From Thermoproteota archaeon (lineage in GTDB: Archaea > Korarchaeota > Korarchaeia > Korarchaeales > Korarchaeaceae), in contig QMVZ01000094.1 of the NCBI GenBank assembly GCA_003661365.1, positions 1 to 6,634 of the forward strand: 6,634 bases of DNA, written 5' to 3'. Both the position numbers and the translations under genes were made by a program. Every line of letters begins with the position of its first letter. The first letter of the stretch is position 1. The notes below the pieces were generated by a model. That model worked only from the letters and a program-made list of their open reading frames with translations. It did not search any database and had not been told where the DNA came from. Positions 1 through 6,503 of this stretch are shown here, one piece after another.

Positions 1-120
1 CATTCGTGCCCTTCGCTGCCATTCGCGGTATTCGCACTCTCCATTCGTCCCATTCGCTCCAATTCGTGCTATTCGCACTCTCATTCGTGCCCTTCGCTGC
101 CATTCGCGTCTTTCGCACTA
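1..120. repeat. Degenerate TTCG-rich tandem repeat tract
   Basis: The core TTCG occurs twelve times, at positions 3, 12, 22, 31, 44, 53, 62, 71, 84, 93, 103 and 112, usually 9-10 bases apart. Larger 13-base steps divide it into three blocks of four, giving a higher-order period of 40-41 bases. Positions 1-38 recur at 82-119 with three mismatches, and 1-27 match 82-108 exactly. On the minus strand the units read like GCGAATGG or CACGAATG. The tract touches the cas4 stop codon and runs off the left edge, so its full length is unknown. Similar short CACGAAT/GCGAAT repeats occur in intergenic DNA of various bacteria, though I know of no defined function. Units are far too short, and lack unique spacers, for a CRISPR array. 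Confidence 0.85.
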
Positions 121-609
121 CCCATAGCAGAACTCCCTGTAGGCGCATCTGGTGCAGAATCGGCTTTTCTTTACCGGTGGTGGTCGATCATTATTCATGA
201 TCTCTCTCATCCGGGCAAATGCCAGTTCCAGTTCCGCCTCCAGTTCCGGGGTGAGTTCCACCTTAATCCGTTTCTTCTCCTTTGGTATCAAAAGTTCTCC
301 TGTCAGCTCAACCCCCTGTCGTTTCAGGCGGTAGAGATAGTAGGCCAGTTGCATGATGGCGGCCTTCAGCCCCTTAGAGGATTTCTTAATCTCACCAACG
401 ATAATCCTTCCATCCCGTTTCTGGATCAGATCGATCTTCATTCCCTCGGTCGTCAGCTCCTTCTTATCCCGCTGGTAGGAACCGGTTGCAATCAGCCGTC
501 CCAGTTCCAGGAGTTCCCACTCCGGGTCAGCCGAAACCTCATGAGCAAACAACCAAAACTTCCGGGGGCAGATGTAGAAAGAGTTAAGGAGAGAAGGGGT
601 CAAAACCAT
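118..609 (-). CDS. cas4: CRISPR-associated Cas4, RecB/Dna2-like iron-sulfur exonuclease, motif-I His substituted
   Basis: The product is 163 residues, normal for type I Cas4. In this family Cas4 helps Cas1-Cas2 trim and orient new spacers. Four cysteines suited to a 4Fe-4S cluster are visible: C14 (FYICPRKFWLF) and C152, C155, C161 in the C-terminal CTRCAYREFC. RecB nuclease residues are D60 (GMKIDLI), E73 and K75 (GEIKKS), and Q87 with Y90-Y91 (QLAYYLY). The motif-I histidine normally found in the 'LGxLIHE' segment is missing: here it reads LGRLIATGSY, with A41 and T42 in place of His-Glu. H23 is nearby but belongs to the preceding FAH segment. The ATG at 607-609 is the only reasonable start, because an in-frame TAA lies at 619-621; its ribosome binding site is weak (GAAAG three bases upstream). 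It is the last gene of the operon here, and no cas1 follows it. Confidence 0.93.
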   Translation of the reverse strand: MVLTPSLLNSFYICPRKFWLFAHEVSADPEWELLELGRLIATGSYQRDKKELTTEGMKIDLIQKRDGRIIVGEIKKSSKGLKAAIMQLAYYLYRLKRQGVELTGELLIPKEKKRIKVELTPELEAELELAFARMREIMNNDRPPPVKKSRFCTRCAYREFCYG

Positions 610-698
610 GATCTTTCGTTATTATCTGGGGAGCATCTTCCACTACCTTCATTCATTCTGCTAAGGTATCCACTTTTACAAGCAAATTACAGGATACA
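610..698. other. Untranslated or unexplained spacer upstream of cas4
   Basis: This is the part of the cas3-cas4 gap left after the 49-codon ORF. On the minus strand it contains the end of a second overlapping reading frame, which closes with TGA at 653-655 next to an ATG at 650-652. That ATG opens a 22-codon frame running into cas4 out of phase. A short inverted repeat, TACCTT (644-649) and AAGGTA (663-668), has a 13-base loop and is too weak to call a terminator. I see no convincing promoter, tRNA or CRISPR repeat. Confidence 0.5.
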
Positions 699-848
699 TC
701 ATGATACTGGACATGATTCGTATTCAGCTCCGTTAAACCACTTTCCAACGGTCTCCACCTCTTTTGAGAAAACATATTTATAGAACAATTGATGTAGACA
801 GCCCCCAGATACTTTTTCCATTAACACATCGGACTCAAATTCCGTCAT
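699..848 (-). CDS. Possible small protein (49 aa) translationally coupled to cas3
   Basis: The ATG at 846-848 overlaps the cas3 TGA (845-847) as ATGA, a classic coupling arrangement. The frame runs 49 codons to TGA at 699-701. It begins MTEFESDVLMEKVSGG and contains FYKYVFSKEVETVGKWFNG. By hand count, 19 of 49 codons start with G, the bias expected of a translated frame. I do not recognise the family, and there is no clear signal peptide or membrane segment. A different minus-strand frame stays open from about 819 to 653, with an ATG at 773-775, and its last third (CNLLVKVDTLAE) also looks coding. The pair could therefore be one gene of roughly 66-70 residues broken by a frameshift near 705-730. 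It could equally be chance in a 235-base gap. Confidence 0.38.
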   Translation of the reverse strand: MTEFESDVLMEKVSGGCLHQLFYKYVFSKEVETVGKWFNGAEYESCPVS

Positions 849-3256
849 AATATCATCACTTCTGAGGATGGCTCTCCCAATTTCTCTTCTTCAAAACCAA
901 AGTCTTTACAATACGGCACCTTACACACCCAAAACGACCTTCTACCTATCATCTTCCTATAAAATATCCCCAAGTCTTCTTCATTGTGCTTTGCCACCCA
1001 CCACATTGGAACCGGGGCAAGATATAAGGAAGCTTCACTCGGGGACAGATCTGGATGTTTCCTTAATTCCGACTCAGGTATAACGTCTACCGTAACGAAG
1101 ATTAAATCTCTGGGCCGAAAAGCCCTTGCCTCTTCCTCGCTAAAGCGGATCTCATCGTAGTTATGCCCGAAAAGCGTGCATGCTTCGAAGAACTCCGGCA
1201 ACTGGGCTTGTCCCAGCTTTTGGTCATGGTATACCCGATCACACCAGAGTTTTATATCTCCATAGGAAACAGCCTTCTCTCTCAAGACCTCCCACGTTCT
1301 CTCCATCAACTTTTGATCTCGGTAGGGAAGATGATAAAGCTCCCCCTCGGGTGTCTCCGGCCGGAATATCACAAGTTGATGGCCATTTGAAGATTCATTT
1401 CCTCTGTTGAGCCTTCCAGCCCGCTGGCCTAATGCATCCATAGGAGCAAGTTCCGTAAACATCCTATGGCTAGATATATCCAAGCTTACCTCTATTACCT
1501 GAGTGGATACCAGAAGAAAGGGCTTGCCGAGTTTCCGGCGTACGTTCACTTCTTCAAAGACCCTCTTTTCTTTTTCTCTGCGGTGCTTATAGCAGAATCG
1601 TGAGTGTAGAAGTTCCTTCTCATCCTGAGGAATGTCCTGGAACGCCTTATAGACCTCCTGTGCTTTGCGCACGGTGTTCAGAATGATAAATTGGACTAAA
1701 CCCCTCCTATGTCCTTCACAGATTTCCTCAAGAAAATCCTCCTCTATTTCCCAGGTTTTGTCGACGATAAGCGGCTTCAGACGTTTCTCCACTACGAAGG
1801 GTTTAAACGTCATGCCCTGTTTATCCTCCACGAACCTATATTTTCCAAGCTCTCCCTCTCTCAAGAGAAACTGGGGCAGAGTTCCGCTCATTAGGAGATG
1901 GGGAATATGCATATTACGGAGAAGCTTAAAAAGTTCCTTCAGCTCGGCCAACATCTTTCGGTCGTAGTAGTGCACTTCATCGAAGACCAAAGCAGCTGTC
2001 TGCAAACATCCTAAGGCTAAGTCTGCCTGCCTGAAACCGTGTACACAGGAATATAGTATATGATCTACCGTAGTCACAGTGACGGGCTTGACCATCACCT
2101 CCCCTAAGAAATTCTTCTCTCGGACCAGCTCAAGTTCTTCCTGGGGGTTAAGCTCGTCGCCCTCTTCTTCTTTTCTGCCTTCCAATCTACAGACTTCTTT
2201 GTGCTCCAGGAAACTCTTCCCGTGATATAACCCAACATTCTCCTGACCGAACACACGGGCCAACCGTTCTCTCATGGCATTTGAAGTAACCTGCGTCGGC
2301 ATGGCGAGTACCAGACGGTCTATCCCATAGATTTCCTTCATCCTTAAAAACCAAAGTAGGGCTCCTTCGGTCTTACCCCTGCCGCAGGGAGCCCGAAGCA
2401 CTACGAAGGGGTCTTCGAGGTCCGCTAATTCCGTCTGAAAAGGATAGGGAACTCTTCCAGACAGTATTTGTTCCTCAACGTTATATTGAACCTCCCATAG
2501 CTTTGGAGGAGCTTCCAAAATGCTCTCTAAGATACCTTCTGGAACCTCCTTCGCTCTTTCGGAAAATACCCTACTGGCGACGATATCGCTGGTTTTCACA
2601 AAGGAAAGGAGCCAAGTATAAAGGGCTTTAAGCTGAGCTCTATTGGGAAAAATTTCCGTTTTCTTTTTCAACCAATCCAATCCATTGTCAACATAGAAAC
2701 CGAGAGAAGATTTGCTTAACTGATCTATATCAACTTGTGGAAAATTTCCAAGCTCAGACAAACCGAATATCCTCCTTGCCGTTTGGAAGGCTTTCTGGAG
2801 GAAGGAGTTAACCTCGGGTTCTATATGCACCTTCTCGTCCCTCCGTATACTAAGTTTGTACAGGTCCGAGTATAGGAGTGAATGATGGGCAACTATGGAC
2901 AGTAACTCTAAGACCGGTATGTTTCCTATGGGATAGAAGGAGGGATATCCAGCTTTACTCCATACTTCGTGGGCCACAGCCAAGGAGAAAAGAGAATGGG
3001 GCAAATCAGGTCGGTGGGCACCCTTTGCTATCGCCTCCTGGAAAGCCCTCGCCGCCTTCCCGGAATCGTGGAGGAGGACGGAGAGGACCATGGAAAGTAA
3101 TGCCTTACGCTCATCTAGACTCCACTTCCGACAGAAAGCGGAGAACCCGGATTTCTTTACCAGAGCGGCGAGGACCTGAAGGGTATCAATGGTGTGTCCC
3201 TCTAAAGTCTGAAGGACTTTCCCCTGCCGCTTGCCTATCAACGTTTTCAATTCCAA
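845..3256 (-). CDS. cas3: CRISPR-associated helicase-nuclease Cas3 (HD + SF2 helicase)
   Basis: The 803-residue product is a full-length Cas3, the effector that Cascade recruits to nick, unwind and degrade target DNA. The N-terminal HD nuclease has its metal-binding set: H21, H63-D64 (LLHDSGK), H87, H124-H125 (VAHHS) and D224 (TSDIVAS). The SF2 helicase follows: Q274 (YPFQ), Walker A at 289-297 (APCGRGKTE), motif Ia LAMPTQ (317-322), DEVH box at 426-429, motif III SGT (457-459), motif V region VIEVSLDI (587-594) and motif VI QRAGRLNR (611-618). A C-terminal domain of about 180 residues completes it. The start must be a TTG, as no ATG or GTG precedes H21; in-frame TTG codons lie at residues 1, 3 and 6, and an upstream TAG is at 3263-3265. 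The gene overlaps the cas5 3' end by 56-71 bases, implying coupled translation. Motif III is SGT rather than the common SAT, a mild variation. Confidence 0.96.
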   Translation of the reverse strand: MELKTLIGKRQGKVLQTLEGHTIDTLQVLAALVKKSGFSAFCRKWSLDERKALLSMVLSVLLHDSGKAARAFQEAIAKGAHRPDLPHSLFSLAVAHEVWSKAGYPSFYPIGNIPVLELLSIVAHHSLLYSDLYKLSIRRDEKVHIEPEVNSFLQKAFQTARRIFGLSELGNFPQVDIDQLSKSSLGFYVDNGLDWLKKKTEIFPNRAQLKALYTWLLSFVKTSDIVASRVFSERAKEVPEGILESILEAPPKLWEVQYNVEEQILSGRVPYPFQTELADLEDPFVVLRAPCGRGKTEGALLWFLRMKEIYGIDRLVLAMPTQVTSNAMRERLARVFGQENVGLYHGKSFLEHKEVCRLEGRKEEEGDELNPQEELELVREKNFLGEVMVKPVTVTTVDHILYSCVHGFRQADLALGCLQTAALVFDEVHYYDRKMLAELKELFKLLRNMHIPHLLMSGTLPQFLLREGELGKYRFVEDKQGMTFKPFVVEKRLKPLIVDKTWEIEEDFLEEICEGHRRGLVQFIILNTVRKAQEVYKAFQDIPQDEKELLHSRFCYKHRREKEKRVFEEVNVRRKLGKPFLLVSTQVIEVSLDISSHRMFTELAPMDALGQRAGRLNRGNESSNGHQLVIFRPETPEGELYHLPYRDQKLMERTWEVLREKAVSYGDIKLWCDRVYHDQKLGQAQLPEFFEACTLFGHNYDEIRFSEEEARAFRPRDLIFVTVDVIPESELRKHPDLSPSEASLYLAPVPMWWVAKHNEEDLGIFYRKMIGRRSFWVCKVPYCKDFGFEEEKLGEPSSEVMIL

Positions 3257-3923
3257 AAAGTTCTACAGCTTTTTTACCAAAGATGAACGCCTCTCTCTGT
3301 TTGGCAAGCCTAAGTGGTGGCTCTTTAGGAAGCGAAGTGAGAGGAAGGTACAACACCGAGTTTCCCTCGAAACCGAAAGGGATCCTTAAAACTTCACATC
3401 CTTCATGCACACCCATTACAAGACCCCAAAGCTCCCGTACGTGGCCTGATCTTACCTTCCCCTCCCAAAGCACTTCTACCACCACCATATCGTCAGATTG
3501 TCCAAGGTACAGAGGTCTTGTGGGGCTCTGGAGGACATCTGTCACTTCCCGCACAAGCCTATAGTCTTTCGAAGTCAAGAAGACCTCGTACGAAGGCCGG
3601 ACGAGCAAATCCTTGAAGATAGGGGATGATGGAAAAAGGCCAGGACGTCTTTCCACTTCCCTTCCTATGAGTTTAAGCATCTTAGCAAGTTCTCTTGTGG
3701 GCCGCTCTAATTGAACAATCGGACAGATATTTATCCGGAGTGCCCTTTGTAGTTCTTCGATTTCTTTTAAATAACTCTTCCGATTCACCCCTAAAGCGTT
3801 GAGGATTAGTCCGAACACAGTACTCGGTGGGGGTATAGGAAAAGTAAGTAGTGAGCTTGTAGTTAAAGGTTTGCGAAAGCAAGCAAAATAAGGCACCTCC
3901 AAGGAAAAGGTTACGCCTCTCAT
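3186..3923 (-). CDS. cas5: Cascade subunit Cas5 (Cas5t-like, type I-B)
   Basis: The 245-residue product is a RAMP-fold Cas5. In type I complexes Cas5 caps the 5' handle of the crRNA and contacts the large subunit. The hallmark Cas5 N-terminal segment FPIPPPSTVFGLILNALG spans residues 28-45, and the second conserved block RPLYLGQSDD spans 136-145. The ATG at 3921-3923 lies 9 bases after the cas7 stop. No good Shine-Dalgarno precedes it (only TTTCTAAG), so it probably depends on re-initiation after cas7. The last 22 or so residues, from about G224, are encoded inside the cas3 overlap. This Ser/Gly/His-containing tail has no clear family match and may be a byproduct of the overlap. Confidence 0.93.
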   Translation of the reverse strand: MRGVTFSLEVPYFACFRKPLTTSSLLTFPIPPPSTVFGLILNALGVNRKSYLKEIEELQRALRINICPIVQLERPTRELAKMLKLIGREVERRPGLFPSSPIFKDLLVRPSYEVFLTSKDYRLVREVTDVLQSPTRPLYLGQSDDMVVVEVLWEGKVRSGHVRELWGLVMGVHEGCEVLRIPFGFEGNSVLYLPLTSLPKEPPLRLAKQREAFIFGKKAVELFGIENVDRQAAGESPSDFRGTHH

Positions 3924-3932
3924 CTTAGAAAT

Positions 3933-4952
3933 CTAATCAATTTCTAAGGCCTTTTTAGCCTCTTCTACAGCCGCACGAGGGGTTAAGATCGGGATACTCC
4001 GACTCTCTAAGAGTTTACGAACTTCCTTCTCATTCTCTAATAGGTCGTTCAACATCCCTGCAAATATAGCAGGTCGACCAGCCAACCTTATACAGTCCTC
4101 GGCTACTTCGGTTAGTATCTGGCTGAGCCTTTCGATCTGGAGTCGGACAGTTCTCTCCCAATTAACTTCTAATGCCTTCTGGAGGCGATGGGAGTAATTT
4201 GACTGAAGAGCTATAAGGATAAAGTCAGGTGTGAAGTCCGTAAGAAGCCTCGCCTGTTTGGAATAATCTGAGAAATCTTTAACCGCGTTTAAAAGAAGTG
4301 CCACTCTTCTATCTCTCTCACTTTCATCCGTGAGATCCTCTAGCTGAATACTCTGAATCACTTTTGCTTCAGCAACTTCCCTGTCTCTTCGTCTTCTTCT
4401 CTTTATCCCTTCTATCCTGTCTATTTCCACAGGACTTTCTTCCCTCCCCACCCTTTGTATGTCTACACACAGTCCGGCTTTGTAAAGATTTACTGAAAGC
4501 TCTACATTCACAATATCGCCTCGAAGCTCTCCTGCCTCTACTTGTTCTTGTCCCCTATGTCTGCGAGTAAGGAAATCTAAAACCATTGCTTCGTCTAGAG
4601 GAATCATTCCCATTGCAGGAGACACTTTGACTGGGGAGACTCTGACGATCGCTCCTCTGTCTGGAAGTGTAGTCATAAATCCGAACAGGTCACAGAGCAC
4701 ACATTTCTCTATTCGCCCACAAGTCTCACCTTGTTCATTGGCTACACAGGCTTCCTCAGATCCGACCTCCCTCCTTATAGCCTCCTTAAGATAAAAGCGC
4801 ATTGCCTGGCCACTCACATAAGGAAATTCCCGGCCTCTCCAGCGGTATTTTTTGATATCCACTAAGTTAGAACCGCCCTCCCCACTGTTTAAGTTTGTAA
4901 GATCAGTTTCAGATAGCCAACACAAACTCAATGCCTTTACTTCAGCCCTCAT
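3933..4952 (-). CDS. cas7: Cascade backbone subunit Cas7 (Cst2/DevR family, type I-B)
   Basis: The 339-residue product fits the Cas7/Cst2/DevR family, whose copies form a helical filament along the crRNA spacer. Family-like features are an N-terminal strand followed by LNSGEGGSN (21-29), then FPYVSGQAMRFYLKEAIRR (43-61), matching the conserved 'PyVSGqa.R..lreal' block. A cysteine cluster (C69, C78, C84, C87; CGRIEKCVLCDLFGF) suggests a bound zinc ion. Residues 184-189 are KRRRRR, in the region where Cas7 thumb loops contact nucleic acid; that placement is inference. The ATG at 4950-4952 has a good ribosome binding site (AAAGGGGGT, four bases upstream). It sits 12 bases after cas8 and 9 bases before cas5, consistent with high, coordinated expression of the backbone. 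Confidence 0.92.
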   Translation of the reverse strand: MRAEVKALSLCWLSETDLTNLNSGEGGSNLVDIKKYRWRGREFPYVSGQAMRFYLKEAIRREVGSEEACVANEQGETCGRIEKCVLCDLFGFMTTLPDRGAIVRVSPVKVSPAMGMIPLDEAMVLDFLTRRHRGQEQVEAGELRGDIVNVELSVNLYKAGLCVDIQRVGREESPVEIDRIEGIKRRRRRDREVAEAKVIQSIQLEDLTDESERDRRVALLLNAVKDFSDYSKQARLLTDFTPDFILIALQSNYSHRLQKALEVNWERTVRLQIERLSQILTEVAEDCIRLAGRPAIFAGMLNDLLENEKEVRKLLESRSIPILTPRAAVEEAKKALEID

Positions 4953-4956
4953 TCTT

Positions 4957-4965
4957 ACCCCCTTT
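4957..4965 (-). promoter_or_regulatory. Ribosome binding site of cas7
   Basis: The minus strand reads AAAGGGGGT, four bases before the cas7 ATG. It overlaps the last base of the cas8 TGA and is one of the stronger Shine-Dalgarno sites in the operon, consistent with the multi-copy stoichiometry of Cas7 in the complex. Confidence 0.75.
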
Positions 4966-5294
4966 CACTGTTGAGCAGAATTTCTCCTTATTCGTCTTGC
5001 CCACTCCAGTCCTGCGAAAATCATTAGAGTATTTTTCACCTCTCGGAATTCACTCAAATTAATCTCAGATAAGATATCTGTCAGCTTCTCCAACCCTTCA
5101 AGAGAGATGTATTGTAGCTTATCAGCCTCCAAGCCGATCAACCTATGGCTAGCCTGTGACAGGACCTCTAAAAGGTCTTTGGGCGATCTAGCTCTTTCCA
5201 AAGCATAAAGTAAGGTGGGGGATTTCCGTTCAGCGGAAATCTGGGCCAATGCCCTACCTACCTTCTTGATCACTCCTAATCTCTCTTCGTCCAT
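4965..5294 (-). CDS. cas11: Putative internally translated small subunit Cas11 (C-terminal 109 residues of Cas8)
   Basis: An in-frame ATG at 5292-5294 (Met404 of Cas8) is preceded on the minus strand by GGAGGAGG at 5301-5308 with a six-base spacer, as strong as any ribosome binding site in the window. Initiation here would give a 109-residue protein, starting MDEERLGVIKKVGRALAQ and sharing the cas8 stop. Its make-up is almost wholly helix-forming, fitting the small helical-bundle Cas11 subunits. Established knowledge: in several type I-B, I-C and I-D systems the small subunit is translated from an internal start in the large-subunit gene. The site is encoded by Arg-Arg codons AGG-AGG, a choice that may be selected for the ribosome binding site. 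Assignment rests on position, size and this site, not on a homology search. Confidence 0.65.
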   Translation of the reverse strand: MDEERLGVIKKVGRALAQISAERKSPTLLYALERARSPKDLLEVLSQASHRLIGLEADKLQYISLEGLEKLTDILSEINLSEFREVKNTLMIFAGLEWARRIRRNSAQQ

Positions 5295-6503
5295 GTAATT
5301 CCTCCTCCAATGCTCGACAAACTTCTCCATACTTTCTTCAGTTTCCCAACGATATGCCAAATTTCTTCTCGGCCTGGGAACAAACAGAGAAGCAAAGGAA
5401 GAAAAATCATTCTCCAGCACTGCCTTAGAAAGTTTCTCGCGTAACTCATCCACTTCATCTGTAATAAATCTGTTGGTCCTTTCATCTACCAGCCACATAG
5501 AAGCTATTATATCTTGGTAAGGCCTAAGTTTAACTTCCACACAATCTTTAAGCAGACGGATAGTTGGATCATCCAGGATAAGTTCTTTGGCAACCACATT
5601 CTTCAGAGGCCCGATAGGGATTACAAAAACTTGCCATCCTTCCGAAATGCTACGGCGGACATCTAAAAAACTTCCTTTCACCTCAGCCAAAATGTCATGT
5701 AGCAGCCTTTCTAAAAAGGCAAGGAGTATGGAGTTCTCGGCCGGAGGAGACTCCTCCACCACTTGTTTACCCCTCCGGATGATGACCTTGACGTTCGACC
5801 TTCCATCCTGTAGTCTGAGTTGTCGTCGAAATCTATCTTTAAGTTCACTGAGCCGGGATAGGTCTAAGTTTAACGGTGCAGGGACTAATACAGCAGAAAG
5901 CCTTCTTCCTATGAAGGTTCGATATATAAGTCCATTGTCCAGCCAAGCCAATGCTCCTCTGAGGTAGCACCTCGGACAAATGCGAAAGTGTTCGCTTAAC
6001 CCTTTCAAACCTTTATCTGTTATTCGTGTCCTCACACCAGAAAGAGACTTTATTTTAGTAGCCATCGGGTGAACGGAAAGGGTCAACTTTTCCCATTGTT
6101 TGCTCCCAGCTCCACATACTGGGCACAGCTCTCCATCTTTCGAAGGTGGCGTAAGTGCGTTTCTTATGAGTTCTCTCCGCTTTGTTTCTATAAACAGCTT
6201 AGGAAACTGAGATTGAGGTTGGCGGTTAAAAGTAACGAACTGCTTGAGAACCAGCTTCTTCTCTCCCCGTTTCTCTGACCAGTAGTGGAGTCTTCCAATA
6301 AACCAGTTCTCGAACAACTTATCTAAAAGATCCAACAGATATTCCTCTTCCAAAATCTCAAAAGCCAATCGATCGGGCTCAAGAAGTAACTTTCCAAGAA
6401 CACCCTTATGTTGAGTTTTAATATCTTTTATAGCCTTATGCAAAACTTCTAACCCGTTATCGAGCCATGGATCATTAAGAGCAGGAAAAACGAGAAATTT
6501 CAA
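4965..6503 (-). CDS. cas8b1: Cascade large subunit Cas8b1/Cst1 (CXXC-CXXC protein, type I-B)
   Basis: The 512-residue product fits the Cas8b1/Cst1 family, the large subunit that recognises the PAM and helps recruit Cas3. Support comes from the N-terminal DPWLDNGLEVL (11-21), resembling the family's conserved 'DNG' opening, and from the paired zinc-ribbon cysteines C127/C130 (LCPVCG) and C176/C179 (ICPRCY). The gene position directly before cas7 and cas5 agrees. A basic, helical C-terminal third (about 390-512) corresponds to the small-subunit-like domain and holds the internal Cas11 start. The start codon is TTG (6501-6503), not ATG; it is supported by a near-perfect AAAGGAGGT five bases upstream and a TTGA overlap with the previous gene's stop. 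Large subunits diverge fast, so the family call is less certain than for cas3 or cas4. Confidence 0.87.
   Translation of the reverse strand: MKFLVFPALNDPWLDNGLEVLHKAIKDIKTQHKGVLGKLLLEPDRLAFEILEEEYLLDLLDKLFENWFIGRLHYWSEKRGEKKLVLKQFVTFNRQPQSQFPKLFIETKRRELIRNALTPPSKDGELCPVCGAGSKQWEKLTLSVHPMATKIKSLSGVRTRITDKGLKGLSEHFRICPRCYLRGALAWLDNGLIYRTFIGRRLSAVLVPAPLNLDLSRLSELKDRFRRQLRLQDGRSNVKVIIRRGKQVVEESPPAENSILLAFLERLLHDILAEVKGSFLDVRRSISEGWQVFVIPIGPLKNVVAKELILDDPTIRLLKDCVEVKLRPYQDIIASMWLVDERTNRFITDEVDELREKLSKAVLENDFSSFASLFVPRPRRNLAYRWETEESMEKFVEHWRRNYMDEERLGVIKKVGRALAQISAERKSPTLLYALERARSPKDLLEVLSQASHRLIGLEADKLQYISLEGLEKLTDILSEINLSEFREVKNTLMIFAGLEWARRIRRNSAQQ
5301..5308 (-). promoter_or_regulatory. Internal ribosome binding site in cas8 (for Cas11)
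   Basis: The minus strand reads GGAGGAGG, then AATTAC and ATG. It lies wholly inside the cas8 coding region (Trp-Arg-Arg-Asn-Tyr codons), with ideal spacing to Met404. It would decide the start of the predicted small subunit. Confidence 0.65.

Noticed and set aside
1..120. Repeat tract as a CRISPR array
   Set aside because: Units are 9-10 bases with no 25-40 base repeat separated by unique spacers; the 40-base period is itself repetitive.
6..200. 64-codon plus-strand ORF in the repeat tract
   Set aside because: The product is simply translated repeat (FAAIR, FAL units), and it runs antisense into cas4.
644..668. Inverted repeat TACCTT/AAGGTA as a transcription terminator
   Set aside because: Only six base pairs with a 13-base loop and no following T-run on the minus strand.
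349..783. 144-codon plus-strand ORF spanning cas4 and the gap
   Set aside because: It is antisense to cas4 with its conserved cysteines and nuclease residues, and its product has no recognisable features.
755..800. TATAAATAT-like -10 element for a cas4 promoter
   Set aside because: No -35 element at 16-18 bases, and the sequence lies inside a possible reading frame.
2878..3564. 228-codon plus-strand ORF opposite cas5 and cas3
   Set aside because: It is antisense to two genes with clear catalytic and family motifs. Its product is low-complexity and rich in Ser, Pro and Arg, typical of a shadow frame.
3923..3933. Frameshift joining cas7 and cas5
   Set aside because: cas7 ends with a plausible C-terminus and TAG, and cas5 has its own ATG and a complete family N-terminus nine bases on.
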